From contig JAFRZB010000028.1 in NCBI GenBank assembly GCA_017442785.1, forward strand, positions 1 through 64,000: DNA of 64,000 nt. Reading direction: 5' to 3'. This DNA is from Bacillota bacterium. GTDB lineage: Bacteria > Bacillota > Clostridia > Peptostreptococcales > Anaerovoracaceae. Positions 43,371 through 51,915 of this stretch are shown here, piece by piece. Within the stretch, counting starts at the first letter, position 1. Each line of letters starts with the position of its first letter. A program made the translations under genes and the position numbers. A model generated the notes under the pieces. That model was given only the letters and a program-made list of their open reading frames with translations. It was not told where the DNA came from and did not search any database.

Positions 43371-43828
43371 AGAGAAAGATCATTATGAGTCCGCCAGGGA
43401 TAAACGGCGGGAGCACAGCGGCGTTGATCGCTGCTTCCGCAGTAGTATTCATACTGCTGCTGTCTGCAGGCGCGGGCGATACCATAGAAGGGATCAGGGA
43501 GGGCTGGGAGGACGTGGTGCCTCTCGACAGCATACTCGCCGGAAAGTTTGCGGGGACCTGGATACACGCGGCGCTCTGCGCGGCTCTGGCGGTCAGGAAC
43601 TACAGGAGCTTTAGGACCGAGGGGCAGAGCATCTACGTGATGAAGCGCGTAAAGAGCTCCTCAGAGATCCACGTCATGAGCCTTGCGATCCCGCTCATCG
43701 GAGCCGTGATAGGCTTCGCAGCAGCGATAGGCCTCATGTACGCCTACAGGGGCAGCTACATTAGCGCATCGGCTTTCGGACAACTTACGGAGTACAACAC
43801 ATTCAGCATTTGGAGGGCACTGCTATGA
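43367..43828 (+). CDS. Membrane protein of the GntR-ABC operon
   Basis: A 153-residue protein with three hydrophobic segments (AALIAASAVVFILLLSAGAG, GTWIHAALCAALAV, LAIPLIGAVIGFAAAIGLMY). No family recognised. ATG 43367 overlaps the regulator stop and has GGAGGCGG upstream. The open frame starts earlier but lies inside the regulator gene. It is probably an accessory subunit of the transporter or sensor. Confidence 0.72.
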   Translation: MKRKIIMSPPGINGGSTAALIAASAVVFILLLSAGAGDTIEGIREGWEDVVPLDSILAGKFAGTWIHAALCAALAVRNYRSFRTEGQSIYVMKRVKSSSEIHVMSLAIPLIGAVIGFAAAIGLMYAYRGSYISASAFGQLTEYNTFSIWRALL

Positions 43829-44562
43829 TAGAGATCAAAGACCTCGAAAAGACCTACGCAGGCGGATCCAGGGCTCTCGACCACATAGACCTTGAGCTTC
43901 ATCCGGGCGAGATCGTCGGCCTGTTCGGACCCAACGGAGCCGGTAAGACGACTCTTATGAAATGCATATTCGGTTACCTGAGATACAACGGGAAGATCAC
44001 CCTTGACGGAGATCCCGTGACACGAAAGAACATCGCAAGGCTGTCTTTCGGCACCTGCGAGCACAGCTTCTTCCCGGGCATCACCGCGGACGACCACGCG
44101 CTGTTCTACAGAGATCATTTTGAGACCTTCGATGAGAGACGCTTCAGGGTCCTGATGGATTTCTTCGGACTTCCGACGGACAGGAAGATAAGGCATATGT
44201 CCGCTGGGCAGCAGAATCAGTTCGAGGTGATAATGGCGCTGTGCCAGGGTGCGGACTATATCTTCCTGGACGAGCCTTTCGCCGGCAACGACATATTCAA
44301 CCGCGAGGACTTTTACAAGGTCCTGCTAGGGATGCTCGGCCCGGGCGAGATGCTCATGCTGTCTACGCACCTGATAGAGGAGGTTTCGGGGCTTATAAGC
44401 CGGGCAGTGCTTCTGGATAAAGGAAAGATCATAGGCGACAGGCAGATATCGGAGCTCGAAGAAGAAGGCACCAGCCTTGTAGGCTGCATAAAGGCGGCCT
44501 ACAGCTACAGGCCGGACAGAGTATACGAGGCGCTCGATCAGCTGAGCCCGGAGGGTCAATGA
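43825..44562 (+). CDS. ABC transporter ATP-binding protein
   Basis: A 245-residue ATPase with Walker A (GPNGAGKTT), signature region HMSAGQQNQFEVIMALC (MSAGQ instead of LSGGQ), Walker B YIFLDEPFAG and the H-loop STHLIEE. It resembles the YtrB/CcmA-type ATPases of ytr-like operons. ATG 43825 has TGGAGGG 8 nt upstream and overlaps the stop of the membrane-protein gene (ATGA). It pairs with the permease gene that begins one base after its stop. Confidence 0.9.
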   Translation: MIEIKDLEKTYAGGSRALDHIDLELHPGEIVGLFGPNGAGKTTLMKCIFGYLRYNGKITLDGDPVTRKNIARLSFGTCEHSFFPGITADDHALFYRDHFETFDERRFRVLMDFFGLPTDRKIRHMSAGQQNQFEVIMALCQGADYIFLDEPFAGNDIFNREDFYKVLLGMLGPGEMLMLSTHLIEEVSGLISRAVLLDKGKIIGDRQISELEEEGTSLVGCIKAAYSYRPDRVYEALDQLSPEGQ

Positions 44563-44563
44563 G

Positions 44564-45286
44564 ATGAAGAAGATCAGCAGCCTTTTCGGCGCCTGCGCGG
44601 CGGAATCATTTGCAGGAGTCCTGTGCGTCCTTGGATGCATGGGTATAGTCGAGATCGTCGCATTCGTGCTGCGCGGGATAATAAGAGATGCCGGAAGCTT
44701 CGGAGAAGCGGCGGCGGATTCGTTCCTGCCCTTCATATGCGCGCTCGGATACCTGGGCATGTTCCTTGCACTTGTCCGCGGCAGCGGAAACAGCCGGGGC
44801 TCAAGATATACCGTGCGCAGGCTGAGGGTGTCCGAACGGACCACCTTCCTTGTGAGAGCGGTCTACTGCATCCTGTGCTTTGCTCTCTTCATCCTGTTCC
44901 AGGCAGTGATGATATTCCTGCTGGCATTCTTCTACAGGCACGGCAGGTATTTTTCCGGCGGCGCGGAATACCTTTTCGTAAGTCTGAGGGCGGACGGATT
45001 TCTCTACAGCATCATACCGCTGAAGGACATCTGGATGGTGCTTATGAACGCTGCCTGCGTGGTCTTTTCCGGTACCGCGGCAGCCTACATGGCGGTCCTG
45101 ATCCGCGACGGCATCGGACCGATAATATCTTATGCGGTCCCTGTAGCGGTGATACTGCTGTTTCTCATGCGCTCTTTGTTTGTGCCCTTTGTCCTGGTGT
45201 TTGTGCTCTTGACAATATGCTGGCTGCTGTGTCTGTACAGTGCGCTCGTATATTCAGGCGATAAATGGGGGTGGGACAGGTCATGA
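44564..45286 (+). CDS. ABC transporter permease
   Basis: A 240-residue membrane protein with about six spans, for example LCVLGCMGIVEIVAFVLRGI, AVYCILCFALFILFQAVMIF and AVPVAVILLFLMRSLFVPFV. It has no signature beyond an ABC-2-like topology. It starts one base after the ATPase stop and overlaps the following exported-protein gene, so it is the likely membrane partner. The substrate is unknown. Confidence 0.78.
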   Translation: MKKISSLFGACAAESFAGVLCVLGCMGIVEIVAFVLRGIIRDAGSFGEAAADSFLPFICALGYLGMFLALVRGSGNSRGSRYTVRRLRVSERTTFLVRAVYCILCFALFILFQAVMIFLLAFFYRHGRYFSGGAEYLFVSLRADGFLYSIIPLKDIWMVLMNAACVVFSGTAAAYMAVLIRDGIGPIISYAVPVAVILLFLMRSLFVPFVLVFVLLTICWLLCLYSALVYSGDKWGWDRS

Positions 45287-46734
45287 ATAAAAAATCGATA
45301 TTGCTTGCGGCCCTTGTTGCGGCCTTGGCCGTTCTGACGGCGTTCTGCTCCGGCAGAGCTCTCGGCAGCGCGGATGACATAAGTTTTACGCTGGAGACCG
45401 TATACGGCGATCCTTCGGCGATAGAAGGCCTTGAGATCCATGATATCGTAACGGCACTGCACGACGGCCCGTACCCAACAAAGGACAACACGGTATGGAC
45501 CAGCAGCGTGAGGATAGAGAACGGAAGGCCGGTGACCGTTGATTCGGTCGTGTCCGGAGCAGCAGCCGGGGACCTGCAGCCTACGGTATACAGGAACTGC
45601 CAGGGGTACCGGATCAGCGCGGTCTTTGACGCCGGTGACCAGAATGAAATGCGTTATAATTCGCATATGGAGGATCTGGTGAAAGACGTTGATTATCCGC
45701 ACGATGCTAAGGCTCCGCTGAAGATACGGCTTTCTCAGCTGTGCGATTACTATCCGTACAGTCTGGATGTCGTTCTTCCGGAAGGATTTAAGGTCACGGA
45801 AGATGACATAAGAGACTTCCTGAAGATACCCGTGCTTGATGAACAGCAGGTCTGGCTTATGCTGAAGGCAGGACCGAACAGTGATACGTTGTGGGGCTCA
45901 TACAGACCGTCTGACGGCGAGGGATTTGCTCTTCGGACCTTCGGCGGCATGTATAAGGGTGACTATCTGTTCACTTTCTGCAACAAGACCTATTCGGGGG
46001 CGAACGTCGACTGTTCACAGATCCCGCTTGGCTACGGAATATACAGGCTTTCCGAAGACGGGACGTTTTCCCTCTTTAAAAGACTGGATGAGGCTGATAC
46101 CATAGTCCACTTCGGTGTCAGCCTTGATGAGAGCAGGATGTTCCTGCACCGTGTCAGGGACGGAAGGTACGTGGTGGAGGTCCTGGATGCAAAAAGCCTG
46201 GAGGTGATCAGCTCTTCAGACCTTCGTGAGTATGACTGGTCCGGAGAGATCAAAGCCAGGGTGTTCGAGGGAAGAGGGTCCGAGACTGTCGCGTTTGTCC
46301 GCGATTATTCCTGGGGCGCCCAATGGAATACCGACAGGGTGTATCTCATAACTGATGACGCTGCTCATGATCTTCGCCTGGCCGCCCTGAATGCTGTCAG
46401 AGACGGCATCATAATAGATTCGTTCTGTCCGAGCGTCTATTCCGCAAGTTCTGCCGGAGGAAAGACCGTTATCGTCAGCAGAGCCTGCTATGTGCATTAT
46501 TCAAAAGAAAGCGGCGGAGAACACAGTATCTACGGAGAGGATCTGCGGAGCTCGGTCATGATCCATGTGACCGGGCCGGACGGCACCGTGTATGCGGGCA
46601 TACTGAGGTCAAGTCTCGATGACGGACAGCAGACAAGAAGGTGCGGTATCGGTCCTTTTTACACGAAAGACATGGTCATCTACGATGTGTATTACAACGA
46701 GATCGACGCAGGCAGAATGTACGTACTGTGGTAA
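45283..46734 (+). CDS. Exported protein of the GntR-ABC operon
   Basis: A 483-residue protein with an N-terminal signal (KKSILLAALVAALAVLTAFC, perhaps a lipoprotein with Cys in AFCSG) and a large extracellular part rich in beta-type segments (for example DKGKIIG-like turns are absent, while VVEVLDAKSLEV and VYLITDDAAH look propeller-like). The family is not recognised. It may bind the molecule sensed or transported by the operon (inference). ATG 45283 overlaps the permease stop. A strong terminator follows at 46757. Confidence 0.7.
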   Translation: MNKKSILLAALVAALAVLTAFCSGRALGSADDISFTLETVYGDPSAIEGLEIHDIVTALHDGPYPTKDNTVWTSSVRIENGRPVTVDSVVSGAAAGDLQPTVYRNCQGYRISAVFDAGDQNEMRYNSHMEDLVKDVDYPHDAKAPLKIRLSQLCDYYPYSLDVVLPEGFKVTEDDIRDFLKIPVLDEQQVWLMLKAGPNSDTLWGSYRPSDGEGFALRTFGGMYKGDYLFTFCNKTYSGANVDCSQIPLGYGIYRLSEDGTFSLFKRLDEADTIVHFGVSLDESRMFLHRVRDGRYVVEVLDAKSLEVISSSDLREYDWSGEIKARVFEGRGSETVAFVRDYSWGAQWNTDRVYLITDDAAHDLRLAALNAVRDGIIIDSFCPSVYSASSAGGKTVIVSRACYVHYSKESGGEHSIYGEDLRSSVMIHVTGPDGTVYAGILRSSLDDGQQTRRCGIGPFYTKDMVIYDVYYNEIDAGRMYVLW

Positions 46735-46756
46735 CAGGAACACCTGACAGCAATAC

Positions 46757-46784
46757 AAAAGGAGCCCATGCGGGGCTCCTTTTT
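46757..46784. terminator. Terminator between convergent genes
   Basis: Stem AAAAGGAGCCC/GGGCTCCTTTT around a 5-nt loop, with T-tract on the plus side and A-tract on the other. It ends the GntR-ABC operon and the FAD oxidoreductase gene. Confidence 0.88.
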
Positions 46785-46813
46785 CGATCCGTTATTCGGA
46801 AAGTCACTGCGCG

Positions 46814-48214
46814 TTATGGATTTGCTGCGGGCTTCTTCCCGTACTTCTCCGCCAGTCTTCTTGCCACGTGCACGCCGCTTGCGGAAGCCTGCGACAGGCT
46901 GTGGGTAACGCCGGAGCCGTCGCCGAGCATGTAGAGCCCCTTTACCGGGGTCTCAAGGTTGCCGTCCACTTCCACGGTGGAGTTGTAGAACTTTACTTCC
47001 ACGCCGTAGAGGAGGGTGTCCTCGTTTGCGGTGCCCGGAGCTATCTTGTCCAGGGCGTAGATCATCTCTATGATGTCGTCCAGCTGGCGCTTGGGCATTA
47101 CCAGGGCAAGGTCCCCCGGGGTAGCCTTAAGCGTGGGCCTTGTGAAGCTCTTTGCCATGCGGCTGGCGTTGGAACGGTGGCCCTTAATAAGGTCTCCGAA
47201 GCGCTGCACCAGAACTCCGCCGCCCAGCATGTTGGAAAGGCGCGCTATGGACTCGCCGTACTCGTTGCTGTTGTGGAAGGGCTCGGTAAAGCGGCTTGCC
47301 ACCAGCAGCGCGAAGTTGGTGTTCTCCGTGCGCAGAGCCGGATCCGCGTAGCTGTGGCCGTTTACGGTAACTATGCCGTTGGTGTTCTCGGATACCACCT
47401 CGCCGTAGGGGTTCATGCAGAAGGTGCGCACGCGGTCTCCGTACTTTTCGGTGATGTAGACCAGCTTGCTCTCATAGACCTCATCCGTTATGTGCTTGAA
47501 TATCTCCGCCGGAAGCTCCACCCTCAGCCCGAGGTCCACGCGGTTGCTCTTTGTTGGAATGCTCAGCTTTGCGCAGATCTCCTGGCCCATCTTTGAACCG
47601 CTGCGGCCCATGGCGAGCACCAGGTCCGTGCACGAGAATTCCTCGCCGCCGGCAGTCCTTACGATAAAGCCTTCCCCGGTCTTTTCGACGGTGTCCAGCG
47701 CGGTCCTGAAACGGAACTCCGCGCCTTTTTTAACGTACTCGAAGATATTCCCCAGGATCTTTACGTTCCTGTCGGTGCCCAGGTGTCTTACCTTGGCGTC
47801 CAGAAGGTGCAGGCCGTGCCTTAAGGCAAGAGTCTTAAGCTCCTTGTTCTCGGTGGAGTAGAGGGCCGCTTCGGATCCTCCCATGCTGCAGAGCACGCTG
47901 TCCACATATTCCATGAGCTCCATGGCCTTGTTTTCCCCTACGTAAACGTGCAAATCACCACCGAAGCTGGTGGTGATATTGTACTTTCCGTCGGACAGCG
48001 AACCTGCTCCGCCGTATCCGTTCATAATGTGGCACGGATTGCAGCGTATGCATTTTTCTGTAAGACCTTTGGCTATGGGACAGGCACGCTCCTCCAGGGG
48101 CGCGCCTTTTTCGATAACAAGAACATCGGCGCCGCAGCCAAGCTTCGTCAGCTCGTAAGCCATGAATACTCCCGCGGCTCCTGCACCTACGACTATTATA
48201 TCGTAGTGCTTCAT
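46814..48214 (-). CDS. FAD-dependent oxidoreductase (COG2509-like)
   Basis: A 466-residue flavoprotein with the dinucleotide-binding motif DIIVVGAGAAGVFMAYEL, a CIRCNPC cysteine cluster at about residue 55, GLYMLGDGSGVTHSLSQASA near the C-terminus and a long central FAD/substrate domain. Such 'uncharacterised dehydrogenases' are common in Clostridia, and their substrate is unknown. The cysteines could bind a metal or be redox-active. GGAG lies 8 nt upstream. It is 6 nt after the DUF1292 gene, so probably co-transcribed with it. Confidence 0.85.
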   Translation of the reverse strand: MKHYDIIVVGAGAAGVFMAYELTKLGCGADVLVIEKGAPLEERACPIAKGLTEKCIRCNPCHIMNGYGGAGSLSDGKYNITTSFGGDLHVYVGENKAMELMEYVDSVLCSMGGSEAALYSTENKELKTLALRHGLHLLDAKVRHLGTDRNVKILGNIFEYVKKGAEFRFRTALDTVEKTGEGFIVRTAGGEEFSCTDLVLAMGRSGSKMGQEICAKLSIPTKSNRVDLGLRVELPAEIFKHITDEVYESKLVYITEKYGDRVRTFCMNPYGEVVSENTNGIVTVNGHSYADPALRTENTNFALLVASRFTEPFHNSNEYGESIARLSNMLGGGVLVQRFGDLIKGHRSNASRMAKSFTRPTLKATPGDLALVMPKRQLDDIIEMIYALDKIAPGTANEDTLLYGVEVKFYNSTVEVDGNLETPVKGLYMLGDGSGVTHSLSQASASGVHVARRLAEKYGKKPAANP

Positions 48215-48220
48215 GTTGTT

Positions 48221-48502
48221 TTACTCCTCGTCGGTGAGTTCCTCGAACACCTTTACGACCTTGTCGAATTCGTCGTCGTCCTCGATGTCTATGAGCTCGA
48301 ACTCCTCGTCGTCGACCTCCTTGTAGCCGTAGAGGTATACGTCGTCGGAATCGTCGTCCGGGATAAGAGCAATGTACTCCTTGCCGTCGACGTCGAAGAT
48401 GCCCATGATCTCAGCTTCAACTTCTGTGCCGTCCTCGAACTCAAGAGTTATGAATTCAGCCTCTTCCTCTTCGATCGCTGCGTTCTTCTTCTCTTCTGCC
48501 AT
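48221..48502 (-). CDS. DUF1292-family protein
   Basis: A 93-residue, very acidic protein. The beta-rich core (FITLEFEDGTEVEAEIMGIF, then GKEYIALIP and DVYLYGYKEVDDEEFELIDI) is the DUF1292 domain, found across Bacillota with unknown function. AGGAGA precedes the start. It lies 18 nt after the trigger-factor-like gene and 6 nt before the FAD oxidoreductase gene. Confidence 0.88.
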   Translation of the reverse strand: MAEEKKNAAIEEEEAEFITLEFEDGTEVEAEIMGIFDVDGKEYIALIPDDDSDDVYLYGYKEVDDEEFELIDIEDDDEFDKVVKVFEELTDEE

Positions 48503-48520
48503 TTCTGTTCTCCTTGATAT

Positions 48521-49558
48521 TTACTTTATAGTTACGGAATCCGCTATGAGCTTGCTCATGGATTCATACATTATCGATGCCTTGATGTAAGGTACTCCGA
48601 AGAAGTCCTTGTACTCGGACCAGTCCTCGCTGTCGTTGAGCTCCTTAAAGTACGCCTTGATGTCGTCCTCGGATATGGTCGTACCGTTCTTTTCTGCCAG
48701 AGCCTGGTAGATCATGGAATACTTGGCGTCGCTCGTTGCGGTAGCCTTGTAGCCTTCCCTGAAGGCGGCTTCGTTCTCGTAGCCGGTGTAGTACTGCAGG
48801 AAGCTGTCGAATACCATGTTGTAGGCCTTTGCGTAGTTCTTGTAGGACTCGAGCCTGGTGTCGGTGAGGTACTTTACGATCTCTTCCGGAACGTCCTTAG
48901 CAAAGGTGCTCTTTGCCAGTATTGCTTCCTCGGCAAGGGACGCGGCGATCTCCGCTTCAGCCTCGGCCGCGGTGGTCCAGCCGTAGACGGATGTCAGGTG
49001 CGCGCTTACGAAATCATCGTTCCATACAGGCAGAATGTCCTCTGCTATGTAGTTGATAGTGATAGTGAATACTGCCGGCTTGCCCGCAAGATCCGGGTTG
49101 TTTGTATAGGGGTCCGGGAAGGTGACGTTGATGTCGAAGGTCTCGCCCGGGAAGTGTCCCACCAGCTGCGGCAGGAATCCATCTATGTAATTTGTAACGC
49201 CTATGGTGACCGTGGTGCCCTGGCCGTTGGTGCTTCCTCCGTCGAAGGCGACGCCGTCTATCTTGCCGACGTAGTCTATGTTGACGGAATCACTGTCGTT
49301 TACGGCACGGTCCGTTACCTTCTTGGTGTCCGGATACTGGTTCAGGAACGATTCCTTTCTAAGCTCTATGTCGCTCCTCTTTACCTCGAGCTCGCTGAGC
49401 TCGGGGATGGTGACGTAATCCGAGATCTTTATGTTCTTGAAGAATCCGTTGTCATCGTAGATGCTGCTGTAGCTGAAGACCTCTTCTTTTTTGCCGCAGG
49501 CGCAAAGAGCGATGGCCAGCACCAGAAGTATTGAAATAAGTTTAAGTGTCTTTTTCAT
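48521..49558 (-). CDS. Trigger-factor-like peptidyl-prolyl isomerase lipoprotein
   Basis: A 345-residue lipoprotein (signal KKTLKLISILLVLAIALCAC, Cys at 21). It contains an FKBP-type isomerase domain (VNIDYVGKIDGVAFDGGSTN ... GFLPQLVGHFPGETFDINV) and a helical C-terminal domain as in trigger factor and SurA-like chaperones. It has no ribosome-binding N-terminal domain, so it is an extracytoplasmic version that probably helps secreted proteins fold. GGAGAAAA precedes the start. A TATAAT on the minus strand (49603-49598) lies 40 bp upstream, without a good -35. Confidence 0.85.
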   Translation of the reverse strand: MKKTLKLISILLVLAIALCACGKKEEVFSYSSIYDDNGFFKNIKISDYVTIPELSELEVKRSDIELRKESFLNQYPDTKKVTDRAVNDSDSVNIDYVGKIDGVAFDGGSTNGQGTTVTIGVTNYIDGFLPQLVGHFPGETFDINVTFPDPYTNNPDLAGKPAVFTITINYIAEDILPVWNDDFVSAHLTSVYGWTTAAEAEAEIAASLAEEAILAKSTFAKDVPEEIVKYLTDTRLESYKNYAKAYNMVFDSFLQYYTGYENEAAFREGYKATATSDAKYSMIYQALAEKNGTTISEDDIKAYFKELNDSEDWSEYKDFFGVPYIKASIMYESMSKLIADSVTIK

Positions 49559-49646
49559 GTCGTAGTTTTCTCCGCTCGAAAATTAGTGTTACAGTATATT
49601 ATACCACAGATTATGGATTTAGGGTGAAGAATTAAGAAAAAGCCGG

Positions 49647-50234
49647 TCAAATCTTGCGCGGTATCCTCTCCCAGGAGACTGCCTTGCCGTTTTCGAACTG
49701 GAAAAGGAAGCCTTCCCCGTTGGACGGCTGGATCTCGTACCAGTTGAGCCCGGTGTTCGGGAAGTAGTATTCAAAGACCATGGCTATTACGCCGCCGTGG
49801 CAGACTATGAGGGTGTCGCGGCCTCCGTCAAGGACTTTCTTAAGCCCTGCAAGGACGCGCTCCTTCATCATATTTCCGCTCTCTCCGCCGGGACAGCGGT
49901 TTGCCATGTGGTCTCCGTTTATCCAGGCCTGATAGTCCTCCCGGTCCTTGAGCTGATCGTAGGAATATCCTTCGAACTCTCCGAAGTCCATCTCCGAGAA
50001 GGCTCTGTCCGCGCGGTGCGGAACGTTTCCGAAAAGGATGCTGAGGGTCTGCTCCGTGCGGGTAAGTCCGCTGGTTATGACGTCAAGACCTTCTGTGTCC
50101 GGATAGCCGCCGGCCTTCTTCTTGGCCTTGAGCTGGTCTATGCCTTCCCCGGTAAGGAGCATGTCCGTTACGCCGCAGTATGTATATGTTTTGTTCGCCA
50201 TGGTCTGCCCGTGGCGTATGAGATAGAGCTTCAT
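49647..50234 (-). CDS. cobC: Histidine phosphatase, alpha-ribazole phosphatase type
   Basis: A 195-residue phosphoglycerate-mutase-like phosphatase with the catalytic LIRHGQT, an E in SEMDFGEFEG and the second histidine in IVCHGGVIAM. Position at the end of the cobalamin nucleotide-loop cluster (cobT, cobU, cobS upstream) supports CobC, which removes the phosphate from alpha-ribazole-5'-phosphate or adenosylcobalamin phosphate. Family-wide specificity is broad, so the name rests on context. It overlaps the short cobU-like gene by one base. Confidence 0.82.
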   Translation of the reverse strand: MKLYLIRHGQTMANKTYTYCGVTDMLLTGEGIDQLKAKKKAGGYPDTEGLDVITSGLTRTEQTLSILFGNVPHRADRAFSEMDFGEFEGYSYDQLKDREDYQAWINGDHMANRCPGGESGNMMKERVLAGLKKVLDGGRDTLIVCHGGVIAMVFEYYFPNTGLNWYEIQPSNGEGFLFQFENGKAVSWERIPRKI

Positions 50235-50593
50235 TATTTCAGCCTCTTGGGTATGCCGCAGAAGAGCCTCGTTACGGTCTTGGAACCCGCCGCGCAGGCG
50301 GTAAGGGCACGTCCGCAGCTCTCGCGCCAGGCCCTCAGCTCAGGGTCTGCGGGGACCACTCCGCAGAACACGTCGTCCATTATGACTACGGTGTCTTCCG
50401 GGAAGGCGGTCTTTGGCTTAAGGCCCGCACGCATGCAGTACATGACGTAGCGCTCGTAGTGGCAGATGCAGCGCACATTAAAGTCCGGCGCGCAGTCCTC
50501 GGAGCACTCGAAGATGTCGCTGTCTGCAAGACCGAAGGCGTTTTTTGCGTATTCGAGCTTTCCCTGGAAAGCTCCTCCTGTTACAAGATGCAT
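50234..50593 (-). CDS. Short CobU-like protein
   Basis: A 119-residue protein resembling the two ends of CobU. It starts with a P-loop-like segment (LVTGGAFQGKLEYA) and ends with the CobU C-terminal pattern (DDVFCGVVPADPELRAWRES ... LFCGIPKRLK). The middle of the 180-residue CobU is shortened. The full cobU lies two genes upstream, so this is a second, truncated paralogue, possibly regulatory or a subunit. It is flanked by cobS (36 nt) and cobC (1-base overlap). AGGAG lies before its start. Confidence 0.7.
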   Translation of the reverse strand: MHLVTGGAFQGKLEYAKNAFGLADSDIFECSEDCAPDFNVRCICHYERYVMYCMRAGLKPKTAFPEDTVVIMDDVFCGVVPADPELRAWRESCGRALTACAAGSKTVTRLFCGIPKRLK

Positions 50594-50629
50594 TTGTTCT
50601 CCTGTTAAAAGCGCCGTTTTTCCCGGAGT

Positions 50630-51373
50630 TCATACGGACGCCGTTATCGCGAGAGCGATCAGCGCGAAGGCTTCGCCCGTCGTAATGGCGCAGCCTGAGA
50701 TGTCTCCGGACATGCCGCCCAGATTGGCGCGTATCCTAAGCACGGTAAGCAGAGTGCAGACCGCGCTTACCAAGACCGCGATGCCCTGAAGCCCCGCCAG
50801 AAGCACGGCGGCGGCGCAGAATACGACCGCTGTCATTATGCAGAAAACTATGGGGCCTTTTGAGCGCTTCTCCTCCGACATCTTCTTGTAAGAGCTGGTG
50901 CCGAGGGGCTTAAAGCCAAGAACGCAGGCTGCCGCCATTGCTCTGGACACCGCGGGGATCAAGAGCAGCACGAAAAGGTTGGCCCTGTATCCCGTCTGGA
51001 CCCAGGCCGCGAAGGTGAATATCGCCAGTATGGACATGCAGATGACCGCAAAGGAGCCCACGTGGGAGTCCTTTAATATCTCTATGCGCCTCTCCCTGTC
51101 CCGGAAGGACAGCACCGCGTCCGCGCAGTCCAAAAAGCCGTCCAGGTGCATGAAGCCCGTGACTATCCAGGGCGCCGCGGCGGTAAGCGCAAGGCCTATC
51201 ACCTTAAGGCTGAGGACATCGCAGAGCTTGTACACGGCAAGCCATACCGCGCCTGCCACCAGCCCCACGAAGGGCAGGGCTGCCAGCATCTGCGGCCTTT
51301 TGGCGTCGTCCCACTTTTTTACGGGGCAGGGGATGGCCAGGAACATGCTCCATGCCATAAAGAATCCCGTCAT
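50630..51373 (-). CDS. cobS: Adenosylcobinamide-GDP ribazoletransferase
   Basis: Membrane enzyme that joins the lower ligand to AdoCbi-GDP, the last step of cobalamin assembly. The 247 residues have several membrane segments and the conserved cytoplasmic stretch FMHLDGFLDCADAVLSFRDR, then RIEILKDSHVGSF. It overlaps cobU by 4 nt. Confidence 0.93.
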   Translation of the reverse strand: MTGFFMAWSMFLAIPCPVKKWDDAKRPQMLAALPFVGLVAGAVWLAVYKLCDVLSLKVIGLALTAAAPWIVTGFMHLDGFLDCADAVLSFRDRERRIEILKDSHVGSFAVICMSILAIFTFAAWVQTGYRANLFVLLLIPAVSRAMAAACVLGFKPLGTSSYKKMSEEKRSKGPIVFCIMTAVVFCAAAVLLAGLQGIAVLVSAVCTLLTVLRIRANLGGMSGDISGCAITTGEAFALIALAITASV

Positions 51374-51915
51374 ATTGGAAGCTCTCCTTTGTACATCGTA
51401 GGAAGCGCGCCGCTTATCTCTGCGACTGCGTCGCAGCAGGCCGCAAGGGTGCGGTCGCAGAGGGCGAGCGCCTCCATGTATTCTATGGTATAGCTTGAAT
51501 ACCTTTCGGCTCCTGAGTATATGAAATCGCTTACGAATACTGCGTTTTTAACGCTTTTCGCAAACTGCTCAAGGGCCTTTGCGGTGCGCCTTCCGGCGTC
51601 TTTGTCGGCCTCGAAGCTCTCCGGGGAGTACATCTCGTTTATCAGCAGCGCGGTGACGCTGTCGAGTATGTAGGTACCGTTTTCGGGGTCGCTCTTTTCA
51701 AGGCATCCGAGAAGATCGCGCGGCTGCTCTATCGTTATGAAGCCCTTGCCTGCGCGGCTGTTCTGGTGCCTTTTTATGCGGGCCCTGTCCTCATCGTCGA
51801 AGGCCTGCATGGTGGCTATATAATAGAGCGGACCGCCGCACGCCAAAGCAGCGCAGCAGTCCTCTGCTATAGTCGATTTTCCGTTTTTGCATCCGCCGGA
51901 AATGAATATCGTCAT
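51370..51915 (-). CDS. cobU: Adenosylcobinamide kinase / AdoCbi-phosphate guanylyltransferase
   Basis: Phosphorylates and guanylylates adenosylcobinamide. The 181 residues include the P-loop SGGCKNGKSTIAED, IKRHQNSRAGKGFITIEQPR, and ILDSVTALLINEM. Full-length and clearly the functional copy. It overlaps cobT and cobS by 4 nt each. Confidence 0.9.
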   Translation of the reverse strand: MTIFISGGCKNGKSTIAEDCCAALACGGPLYYIATMQAFDDEDRARIKRHQNSRAGKGFITIEQPRDLLGCLEKSDPENGTYILDSVTALLINEMYSPESFEADKDAGRRTAKALEQFAKSVKNAVFVSDFIYSGAERYSSYTIEYMEALALCDRTLAACCDAVAEISGALPTMYKGELPI

